Source: an uncultured Eubacteriales bacterium (lineage in GTDB: Bacteria; Bacillota; Clostridia; Christensenellales; Aristaeellaceae). Taken from it: 50,976 nt of DNA. Position numbers and translations under genes: made by a program. The notes under the pieces are model-generated. The model worked only from the letters and a program-made list of their open reading frames with translations. It searched no databases and was not told the DNA's origin. Each line of letters opens with the position of its first letter. The stretch's first letter is position 1. This document shows, one piece after another, positions 24,728 to 32,202 of the stretch. The stretch is from positions 1-50,976 of the forward strand of contig CADANQ010000009.1 of assembly GCA_902789365.1 (NCBI GenBank), given 5' to 3'.

Positions 24728-27700
24728 TTATTTCGAGAGGCGCACCGTCACGATTTCAAAAGGCCGGAAGGACAAGGGGAAGGCGTCGCCGCTGACGGGA
24801 AGCGCTTCTCCGTCTTCCTCCGCCAGGGAGCAGCGCCGGGCGGAGGCGAAGGGGACCAGGGGATGGCAGACGGCCGTTCGGGCGCCGCCCATGCTTTCAA
24901 ACAGGCGGATGATCAGATCGCCGGAGCCGTCCTCGGCCAATTTCACGCTTTCCACCGCGATGGAAGCGCTGCTCATTTCCAGTACGCGCAGCGGACCGCA
25001 GACACCGTCCGCCGTTATCAGCGGATCATTCAGCGCGTCGGCCGCTTCCTGCACGCCGCTGGTCTCCAGCGGGCCGTTCCAGGCACGATAGGCGTATATG
25101 AAGCAGTGGCGGCCTCGGTCAGCTCCGGGATCGGGATACACCGGGGCGCGCAGAAGGCTCAGGCCAATGACGCCATCGTTCACGGAAACGCCGTATTTAC
25201 AGTCGTTTAGCAGCGCGGCGCCGCGGGAAGCATCCGTCAGGGCGGTCCAGGCGTGGGCGCAAACTTCAAAGCGGTCCGCGTCGTAATGGCGGGACCGGTG
25301 GGCCGGGCGCCGGAGATATCCGAACTGGATCTGATGGGCCGCGGTGTCCGCGTCGATGCCGGTATCGAAGGAGACCTTCAGCAGCCGGTGCGTCTCGTGC
25401 CAGTCCGCTTCCGTGATAAATTCCAGCTGCGCTTCTTCCGCTGTGAGCCGGATGCGCTGCGCGATCGCGGAAGCGGAAAAGCGGGTGGTCACCTTGAGCT
25501 CCGCGTACAACCCGCCTGCGCAGGTAATCTCCGCCTCGCATACCGGGTGAAGGGACACCTCCCTGCGCTCCGTCTGGCTGTCCAGGTCCCAGGCGTCGAA
25601 CCTGCGGGGCAGGTCGCGGTACAGGTGGAACACATTGGAGGCGGAGCGGACCCGCTCCGACCCATCCGCAAGGGTAACCATGGAAATCAGCTCGCCGCGC
25701 GCATTGACGACCGCCCGCAGCGCGCTGTTTTCGAACACGTATTCGTCGCCCTGCTTTTGCAGCGTGACAGGATTGGCGGCGGGCACATCCTCGGGAACCA
25801 GCGTAACGGCGGACAGGGGCTCCAGGCAGGCCCACACCAGCGCGCCGTCCCCATCGCGGCACGCGGGAAAGCGCATCCCGTTCCCGGCCGCACCTTTCGT
25901 AAAGCGGCTGTCCGTGCGGAGGAGACGGGTGACCCGGTGGGCGGAGGGATTGAAGACCGTTAGGCCGTCGCCCTCCCGGCAGAAGGAGCTCAGCGCTTCT
26001 TTCGCGCCGCGAAGGGCCTCGTCCCGGACCTGAATGAGCTCCGCACGGGCCCGCTCGTAAACCTCAGCGATGGAGGAGCCTGGCAGGATGTCGTGGAACT
26101 GATTGATCAAAAGCAGCTTCCAGGTTTTTTCCAGTGATTCGTCGGGGTATTCCGCCCGGCCGGTGAAAGCGGCGGCGGCGGCCAGCATTTCCCAGGCCCG
26201 CAGCGCGTGTTCGGCGCGGCGGTTGCCTTTTTTGACGGCAGCCTGGGTAGTATAGGTGCCCCGATGGCAGGGCACGTACAGTTCGCCGCGGTACACCGGC
26301 AGGTTTCCGGTGTTCCGCTTTTTCAGGTAGTCGTCCGGGGAAATCCAGTACAGTTTCGGCGCGCCTTGCAGATCCTTCTGGCGGCGGACTTGCTCCATAT
26401 CGTCGCGGGTGGGCCCACCGCCCCCGTCGCCGTAGCCAAAGGGCAGGTAAAAGTCGCGGCTGCCGTCCGTTTCCAGCCGGTTCACCCAGCGCTTGTGCAC
26501 GGTGGCCGCGTCCACCTGAGTTTCATAGAACATGTGCAGAAAGCTGGGGATCATGGTGCCGTCCAGACCGCGCCACAGGAACGCATGGTGCGGGAAGGGC
26601 TCCGCGTCGTTGTAGGACCAGAAGATCTTCTGGGTGGTCAGGCCGGTCATGCCGAAGCCCTTGATGATCTGAGGCAGGGCAGCGCTGTAGCCGAAGGTAT
26701 CCGGCAGCCAGGCCACCCGGCTGTCCACCCCCAGCACCTCCCGGAAATACCGCCGGCCGTACAGGAACTGACGCACCAGCGCTTCGCCCCCCGCCATGTT
26801 GGTGTCCGGTTCCACCCACATGCCGCCGTCGGCAATCCAGCGGCCTTCGGCGATGGCGATCTTCACTTCCTCGAACAGTTCCGGGTAATATTGCCGGCAC
26901 AGCTCGTATTCCGCGCACTGGCTGGCCAGGAAGAGGGCTTCCGGATATTCCTTCAGCAGCCGCAGCTGGGCGGCGAAGGTGCGGGCGGTTTTGCGCCGGG
27001 TTTCACCGATGGGCCACAGCCAGGCAAAATCCAGGTGCGAATTGGCCACCACGCCCATGGACGCGGCGAAGGTACCGTTATGGGCGTTTCGAAGCGGCGC
27101 GATCAGTTCCCGGGCTGCCAGGCAGGCCTTTCGCCTCTCCGGCAAGGCCTGTTCCAGGTCCAGCAAATCCAAAAGCTTCGCGAATCCGTCCTCCATCGCT
27201 TCCCGAAACCCGTCGTTCCGGTCCAGGTAGGCGTGCACGTCCCTGAGCACCGTCAGGTCCAGCCACAGCTGGTACGCTTCCTCATTCCAGAATCCGAAGG
27301 TGCTGCGGCCGATGACAGCCGGCTCCGTGCGCGTAAACTTTACGCCCTCCTCCGGAAAAACAGGACGGCTGGGGTGGGCGGGCAGCGGTGTGCCGGAGTA
27401 AACCTCCATGGCGACGGAAACGGTTTCCCCGCCGGAGGCCGGGTTCGCTACGGTCTGGTCCACGATATAATGATGCGGATGATCCAGCCGGTCGGCCCGG
27501 CGTGCGCCGAAGGGCCGGCCATCCACGAACAGCGTGCCTTCCCCGCCGGGATTCAGATCCATCACGATCCGCTCCCCCTGGGCTTTCGGCGGGATCGTAA
27601 ATTGGGTGAACATCCAGGCGTATTCCCGGGGCTGTCCCCATACGGTGCCCTCGGGCCAGGGTACCCGGGGCAGGCGTTCCGCTTCGGACAGGGAAAGCTC

Positions 27701-27808
27701 CTTATCTGTTTTGAAGCCCTCCAGCAGAATTTCGCCCAGCGGATGGTACAAATCCGCCGCCAGCGCGTCGATGATATGCTGAAGCTGTTCGGTCAGCTCG
27801 TTGATCAT
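24728..27808 (-). CDS. Alpha-mannosidase, glycoside hydrolase family 38
   Basis: 1026 residues, the normal length for bacterial and lysosomal-type GH38. After an N-terminal beta domain (about 1-240), the catalytic domain has the zinc ligands H258 and D260 in ANSHLDFAWLWP, EGRWIADGGMWVEPD, the nucleophile D370 in AWLPDTFGYSAALPQ, and FLHMFYETQ; the C-terminal half is beta-rich. There is no signal peptide, so it cleaves imported alpha-mannosides in the cytoplasm, retaining configuration. The ATG at 27808 is preceded by GAGGGAG, 12 bases after the stop of the oxidoreductase gene, so the two are one transcript. Compared with the 818-residue protein at 18974 it is the canonical member. Confidence 0.93.
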   Translation of the reverse strand: MINELTEQLQHIIDALAADLYHPLGEILLEGFKTDKELSLSEAERLPRVPWPEGTVWGQPREYAWMFTQFTIPPKAQGERIVMDLNPGGEGTLFVDGRPFGARRADRLDHPHHYIVDQTVANPASGGETVSVAMEVYSGTPLPAHPSRPVFPEEGVKFTRTEPAVIGRSTFGFWNEEAYQLWLDLTVLRDVHAYLDRNDGFREAMEDGFAKLLDLLDLEQALPERRKACLAARELIAPLRNAHNGTFAASMGVVANSHLDFAWLWPIGETRRKTARTFAAQLRLLKEYPEALFLASQCAEYELCRQYYPELFEEVKIAIAEGRWIADGGMWVEPDTNMAGGEALVRQFLYGRRYFREVLGVDSRVAWLPDTFGYSAALPQIIKGFGMTGLTTQKIFWSYNDAEPFPHHAFLWRGLDGTMIPSFLHMFYETQVDAATVHKRWVNRLETDGSRDFYLPFGYGDGGGGPTRDDMEQVRRQKDLQGAPKLYWISPDDYLKKRNTGNLPVYRGELYVPCHRGTYTTQAAVKKGNRRAEHALRAWEMLAAAAAFTGRAEYPDESLEKTWKLLLINQFHDILPGSSIAEVYERARAELIQVRDEALRGAKEALSSFCREGDGLTVFNPSAHRVTRLLRTDSRFTKGAAGNGMRFPACRDGDGALVWACLEPLSAVTLVPEDVPAANPVTLQKQGDEYVFENSALRAVVNARGELISMVTLADGSERVRSASNVFHLYRDLPRRFDAWDLDSQTERREVSLHPVCEAEITCAGGLYAELKVTTRFSASAIAQRIRLTAEEAQLEFITEADWHETHRLLKVSFDTGIDADTAAHQIQFGYLRRPAHRSRHYDADRFEVCAHAWTALTDASRGAALLNDCKYGVSVNDGVIGLSLLRAPVYPDPGADRGRHCFIYAYRAWNGPLETSGVQEAADALNDPLITADGVCGPLRVLEMSSASIAVESVKLAEDGSGDLIIRLFESMGGARTAVCHPLVPFASARRCSLAEEDGEALPVSGDAFPLSFRPFEIVTVRLSK

Positions 27809-27820
27809 GGCTTTTCTCCC

Positions 27821-28975
27821 TCAATAGGTCCCGTCGGTGGAAAAGGTAATGTCCGCTTCTTCCTTGCGGCGCGAATGTTTGCTGCGCTCCATCAGCAGAT
27901 TTTTGAACTCTTCTTCGTCAAAGGGCAGGTCCACGGGCCGGCCCAGCCAGGAGGACAGGTGCATGGCGTTGGACAGCATCAGTCCGCGGATCCCCTCCCG
28001 GCCGTCGGCCACCAAAGGCTCGCCCCGGAGGATATGGGCCGCGAAAGCGTTCACCACGGCGGGATGCTGGAGGTTCTGCCCGTCGGTTTCCACCTGAATG
28101 GTTTCCCATTCCGGCTTTTTGAACCCCTCGGGACAGGTTTTGCACCAGACGCGCTCGTCCATCGCCAGTCGGTAAAAAGTGAGCGCGTGATCTTCGCACA
28201 CCACTTTCCCCCTGGTGCCGGTGATCTCCAGGCGATTGGTGCCGGGGGCGTCGCCGGTGGTGGTGACGAACACGCCGGTGGCGCCGTTCTCAAACTCCAG
28301 ATACGCGGTCACGTCGTCCTCCACCTCGATGTCGTGCCATTTCCCTTCATGGCAGAAAGCGCGCACCCGCACCGGCAGCCCACACAGCCACTGCAGCAGG
28401 TCCAATTGATGTGGACACTGGTTCAGCAGCACCCCGCCGCCCTCACCGGACCAGGTTGCCCGCCAGGCGCCGGAATCATAGTAGATCTGGGTGCGGTACC
28501 AATCGGTGATCAGCCAGGACACCCGTTTGAGTGTCCCGATCTCGCCGCTGTCGATCATTTTCTTCAGCTTGCGGTACACGCAGTTGGTGCGCTGGTTGAA
28601 CATCATGGCAAAAGTCAAATCCCGGTGCCGGTCCGCCTCCTCGTTCATTTCCCGCACTTGCAGCGTGTAAACCCCGGCGGGCTTTTCCACCAGCGTGTGC
28701 AATCCGTGCCGCATGGCGTCGATGGCCAGGGGCGGATGCTGATAATGGGGCACGCAGATCATCACCGCGTCGCAGGTCCCGGAGGAAATCAGATCGCTGC
28801 CCTCCGAAAACACCTTGGCGCCGGGCAGCTTTTCCCGCACCCATTTCCGCCGGGATTCTCTGCGGTCCGCCGCCGCCGTGATTTCCACCTCGGGGCACAG
28901 TCCGTCCAGGATGTTGCCCACATGTCCGGTGCCGATGTTGCCGACGCCGATGATCCCCAAACGAATTTTGTCCAT
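27821..28975 (-). CDS. Gfo/Idh/MocA-family oxidoreductase
   Basis: 384 residues from the ATG at 28975, which has GGAAGGGAGAA upstream. The open frame extends to 29332, but that part is the complement of the isomerase fragment's neighbourhood and not protein-like. The N-terminal Rossmann fold has GIIGVGNIGTGH. The LVEKPAG motif with the catalytic lysine follows near residue 95. The C-terminal alpha/beta domain has GGVLLNQCPHQLDLLQW, the usual substrate-pocket helix. Family members oxidise or epimerise sugars, inositols or glycosides with NAD(P); some act in non-hydrolytic glycoside cleavage by transient oxidation at C3. It sits between a sugar isomerase remnant and GH38, so it probably alters a sugar from the same oligosaccharide. 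The substrate is unknown. Confidence 0.9.
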   Translation of the reverse strand: MDKIRLGIIGVGNIGTGHVGNILDGLCPEVEITAAADRRESRRKWVREKLPGAKVFSEGSDLISSGTCDAVMICVPHYQHPPLAIDAMRHGLHTLVEKPAGVYTLQVREMNEEADRHRDLTFAMMFNQRTNCVYRKLKKMIDSGEIGTLKRVSWLITDWYRTQIYYDSGAWRATWSGEGGGVLLNQCPHQLDLLQWLCGLPVRVRAFCHEGKWHDIEVEDDVTAYLEFENGATGVFVTTTGDAPGTNRLEITGTRGKVVCEDHALTFYRLAMDERVWCKTCPEGFKKPEWETIQVETDGQNLQHPAVVNAFAAHILRGEPLVADGREGIRGLMLSNAMHLSSWLGRPVDLPFDEEEFKNLLMERSKHSRRKEEADITFSTDGTY

Positions 28976-28995
28976 TTTCTGTTCTCCCTTCCTGG

Positions 28996-29518
28996 TCACA
29001 GCAGCGCTTTCAGCGCCTGGCACGCCGCGTCGAAAGCAGCGTCGGAGGTGGGATAGGCAAAGCGCGGAACAGGGGTTTTGTGATCCTTTTCCAGATCGGA
29101 AAGGCCCTCGAAAACCTGCAGATGAGGCTCCAGGGTAACGGCTTCTCCGCCCCGGGCCGAAAAATCCTTCAGCAATTCCGGAAGACACCCGATACCCTTG
29201 CCGGCGGGTACCACCGTTCCGTCGGCCAGCGCGTCTTTGATGTGCATATAGTACACCCGGCGGCCCAGCAGCGCCCAGGCTTCCCTGACGTCCTGGCCGC
29301 ACTGGATAAAGTTGGCCGGATCGAACACGCACCGCAGGGAGGGAACGGCGTCCAGGATTTGGGCGCAGCGCTCGGCGTTGTCCGCGTAGATCCCTTTCTC
29401 ATTCTCATGGCACAGCGCAACGCCGAATCCCGCGGCCGTTTCCGCCATCCGGCTGAGATAGTCGATCACCTGGTTTCGACAGTCCGCCGGACTCGCGTTC
29501 CAAGGCATAAATATGCAT
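28996..29518 (-). pseudogene. Truncated sugar phosphate isomerase/epimerase (TIM barrel), probably broken
   Basis: The C-terminal ~170 residues of an AP-endonuclease-2-type isomerase are clear: VALCHENEKGIYADN, CVFDPANFIQCG and YYMHIKDAL lead to the stop at 28996. The family needs about 110 more residues in front. Upstream there is a perfect promoter (29591-29619), a GGAGG at 29525-29529 and an ATG at 29516-29518, but that ATG is in another frame and its product would stop after about 37 codons. The conserved frame could begin only at ATG 29508 (MPWNASP), without a spaced ribosome binding site. The layout fits an internal deletion that joined the first few codons to the second half, out of frame. 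It is the first gene of the leftward operon (20 bases before the oxidoreductase), and its RNA leader would still drive the downstream genes. Confidence 0.75.
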
Positions 29519-29590
29519 ACGGAGCCTCCTTTATCCTCGTCCCTTGTTCCAGTCAGGTAATTTTCATACGATGCGTTTGTCTTCCGTTCC

Positions 29591-29619
29591 ATTATACCCG
29601 GACCGGGAAACGCTGGCAA
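29591..29619 (-). promoter_or_regulatory. Promoter of the isomerase-oxidoreductase-GH38-GH106 operon
   Basis: On the minus strand: TTGCCA (complement of 29614-29619), a 17-bp spacer and a perfect TATAAT (complement of 29591-29596). One base upstream of the -35 box begins the inverted repeat 29621-29659, a position suited to an activator. Confidence 0.82.
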
Positions 29620-29620
29620 G

Positions 29621-29659
29621 GGAACAAACAATAAAAAATTGCAGGAGCGCGTTTGTTCC
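29621..29659. promoter_or_regulatory. Inverted repeat GGAACAAAC / GTTTGTTCC beside the glycan operon promoter
   Basis: GGAACAAAC (29621-29629) and the exact complement GTTTGTTCC (29651-29659) are separated by 21 bases. The TTGTTCC core is shared with 14148-14209 and occurs once more at 29544-29550 in the transcribed leader. It is a candidate operator of the AraC-type regulator encoded at 14337. The gene-free region 29593-30017 otherwise holds only this site, a rightward promoter and a short tandem repeat. Confidence 0.55.
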
Positions 29660-29763
29660 GGCCCGCCGCAATTGCCGCATGAAATGATCTGCGGCGCTGG
29701 CCGCCGGAGATCCGCCGCCTTCCCGCCGGGGATCGTGGACGCCTCGGGGTTTACAGATAAAAT

Positions 29764-29793
29764 TTGACAAACCATGCCGGCGTATGGTATCCT
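29764..29793 (+). promoter_or_regulatory. Promoter for the TerD-like locus
   Basis: TTGACA at 29764-29769, an 18-bp spacer and TATCCT at 29788-29793. It would give a leader of about 220 bases before the GTG at 30018. Confidence 0.6.
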
Positions 29794-29962
29794 GAAGCCG
29801 CAGCTAATGGGGCTTATTTCTTCTGAAGCTTACACCGCTTTAAAAGTCCCATGATTCGCAAACAGCAGATGGCAGGGTCGACAGGTCGTTTTTTCGATGC
29901 TGCGCCTTAGCGTCTGCTTTTTCAATATTTCTCTTTTCCCGGTGTCCGGTCATTATAAGGGC

Positions 29963-29994
29963 TTTTTTTCAAGCCTTGTTTTTTTCAAGCCTTG
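29963..29994. repeat. 16-bp perfect tandem repeat in the leader of the TerD-like gene
   Basis: TTTTTTTCAAGCCTTG occurs twice in succession (29963-29978 and 29979-29994), ending 7 bases before the GGGGAGG ribosome binding site. It could vary in copy number by slippage. Confidence 0.85.
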
Positions 29995-30017
29995 CTTTTT
30001 ATGGGGAGGTACCGCCC

Positions 30018-32150
30018 GTGGCTGTGATCGATCAGGCCGTATGGAACATTTTTGAAGACCACCTGTTCACAAAGGGATACCTGGTGAACTATACCGGTGA
30101 AGACCGGCAGGACTGCGTTCGCGTCCTGTATACTTTGGCAAATGTGTTCGGCATCCGGGTGAAACGGAACCCCCATCTGGCCGTATGGCGCATGGCCGCG
30201 GCCGCCCAGCGGAACATCGGCACGGAAGTGCCGGCTCCCTTCTACACCGGATTTCCTCAAAGCGTACTGAAGCTGACAGAGGAACAGCGGCTCATCGACC
30301 AGCTGATCCATTACTCCGTCACCTACGGTTTGGGGGATTTTTCTCAGCCCGGCCATTCCCGTCTGGAAGAAGAATTCCGTCGCCTCGCTTTCAGGGAGAA
30401 AACGGAGATCAGGGAATTTGATATTGTGGAAGAAGACGAAGCTCTGAAGCTTTTGGCCGCCTGTGTAAGTGCCATGCTCTCCTCCGCCCGACCCCTGAGC
30501 CGGGACGCGGAAGCCCTGGCCGTTCAGTTCGTCCGGCTGTTTCCGGACACAGTCACCGCGTGCCCCTGCAAAGATACAGCCATCCGCCTGCTGATGGAAA
30601 CAAGGGATCTCTGCTTTGCCCGGTTCCTCCGGCTTCCGGACATCATCCGGCTGGCCGACGAGATCAACTATGCATACGGCCTGCCTCCCGCCGGCGCGGA
30701 AGAAAAAACAAAACCCGAAATGACCTGCGCAAAAAAGCTGAACCTGCGCAACCGGGACCGGAAACTGATCTCCGACGCAATCGATCTTTTCTTCGGCGGG
30801 GATCTTCCGGATATCCGGGAATGCTATGAAAAGCGGCGTCTGTGGGCCGGTCTCCTTCATCACATCCACTACCGGCCGAAAAACGAAGCGGCCGATTCTT
30901 TCGTACAGGCCATGCGCGGCAGGGGCAAAAACAAATCGGTCTTGGCCGCCTTTGAGGCGGCAATGGCAGAAAAAAACATTCTTCAAGCCGCCGATCTGCT
31001 TGCGGCGGGCAAGGGGATCGGAGCGGCTGCCCGCAGCCTCAATTATATGCTGTCCAGGTGTCAGAACGAAACCGACGCGGACGCCCTGCTCAGCCGGCTT
31101 GAAGGCCTGAACCCGATCATCCTGATCCAGATGATCGCCCAGTACAGGCATTACCGCACCAGCGCGCGCACCTTCAGGTTCGTACGCCGCCACATGCTGA
31201 CCACCCATCTTGAAACAAAACAGGAAACCGAGGCGCGGCGTTCCGTTGTGCCGGAGCGGGTTCGTGAACGGGCGGAAAACCGCCTGAGAGAAATGCTGAT
31301 GAAAAAGCTGGCCGAAAAGGCCATCGGGAAGGTCTATGTGGAGGACGGCATGGAGAAGATCGCCGTTCCCCTTCAGGAAGGTACCGGTTCCTCCGGTTAC
31401 GGCGTGCTTCCCCGCGGCTCCCGGGTCCGTATTCCGGAGGGGAACAAGCTGCGCTGCTTCACCTACTGGGAAAAGGTGGACGATATCGACCTGGCCTGCT
31501 TCGGCCTCGGGGAGGACGGCGCCTGGCAGGAGGAATTCTCATGGCGCACCATGTGGGACAGTCAGGATCAATGCATCACTTTTTCGGGGGACGAGACCTC
31601 CGGCTATAACGGCGGGTCGGAATTTTTTGACGTGCGGATCCCCCGTTTCCGCGAGGTTTATCCCGACATACGTTACCTTGTATTTACGGACAATGTCTAT
31701 TCCGGAGTGCATTTTGACACGGTGCTCTGCACCGCGGGATATATGATTCGCGAGGAAGAAGACAGCGGCGGGATATTTGAGCCCAAAACCGTCAGGTCCT
31801 CCTTCCGGATCACCGTTCACAGCACCTATGCGGTGCTGTTCGCGCTGGACCTGAAGGAGCGGGAGATCGTGTGGCTGAATCTTGGGATGAACAGCAGCGA
31901 AACCATCGCCGGGGACAGCGAGATTGCCATGGTGCTTGATTACCTGGACGCCGCGGACATCGCCAACCTGCGCATGCTGTTCCGCGGCATGGCCACGGAG
32001 ACGGTCGATCGTCCCGAGGACGCCGACGTGATCGTAGCCGATCATTACAGCGGCGAACTGCGCGAAGGTCAGCGGCTGATCCGAAGCACAGACCATGAAA
32101 AGATTTTCGAATACCTGAACGGGACAGGGCGGAATCATAATCAGGAATGA
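30018..32150 (+). CDS. Large protein with C-terminal TerD-like region
   Basis: 710 residues from GTG 30018, chosen because GGGGAGG (30002-30008) precedes it; the open frame to 29976 is low-complexity. The first ~430 residues are soluble and helical, with a conserved-looking FRFVRRHMLTTH segment near 390-400, and match no family I know. From about residue 480 the sequence becomes TerD-like: DDIDLACFGLGEDG, CITFSGDETSGYNGGSE, YLVFTDNVYSG, then GIFEPKTVRSSF and a final alpha/beta part with RSTDHEKIFEYL. TerD domains bind calcium through acidic clusters and belong to tellurite/stress systems; here the canonical DLDA-F pattern is altered to DLACFGL. The frame of the next gene overlaps its end (TGA at 32148-32150), so the two are probably a translationally coupled pair. 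The function is unknown. Confidence 0.72.
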   Translation: MAVIDQAVWNIFEDHLFTKGYLVNYTGEDRQDCVRVLYTLANVFGIRVKRNPHLAVWRMAAAAQRNIGTEVPAPFYTGFPQSVLKLTEEQRLIDQLIHYSVTYGLGDFSQPGHSRLEEEFRRLAFREKTEIREFDIVEEDEALKLLAACVSAMLSSARPLSRDAEALAVQFVRLFPDTVTACPCKDTAIRLLMETRDLCFARFLRLPDIIRLADEINYAYGLPPAGAEEKTKPEMTCAKKLNLRNRDRKLISDAIDLFFGGDLPDIRECYEKRRLWAGLLHHIHYRPKNEAADSFVQAMRGRGKNKSVLAAFEAAMAEKNILQAADLLAAGKGIGAAARSLNYMLSRCQNETDADALLSRLEGLNPIILIQMIAQYRHYRTSARTFRFVRRHMLTTHLETKQETEARRSVVPERVRERAENRLREMLMKKLAEKAIGKVYVEDGMEKIAVPLQEGTGSSGYGVLPRGSRVRIPEGNKLRCFTYWEKVDDIDLACFGLGEDGAWQEEFSWRTMWDSQDQCITFSGDETSGYNGGSEFFDVRIPRFREVYPDIRYLVFTDNVYSGVHFDTVLCTAGYMIREEEDSGGIFEPKTVRSSFRITVHSTYAVLFALDLKEREIVWLNLGMNSSETIAGDSEIAMVLDYLDAADIANLRMLFRGMATETVDRPEDADVIVADHYSGELREGQRLIRSTDHEKIFEYLNGTGRNHNQE

Positions 32151-32202
32151 CGAAGGCGAACAGCTGCACCTGCAGTCATTTTACAGCCCCGAGCTTACCT
32201 GT

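Noticed and set aside
26207-29056. 949-codon plus-strand frame opposite GH38 and the oxidoreductase
   Set aside because: It spans two well-supported minus-strand genes and is only their shadow.
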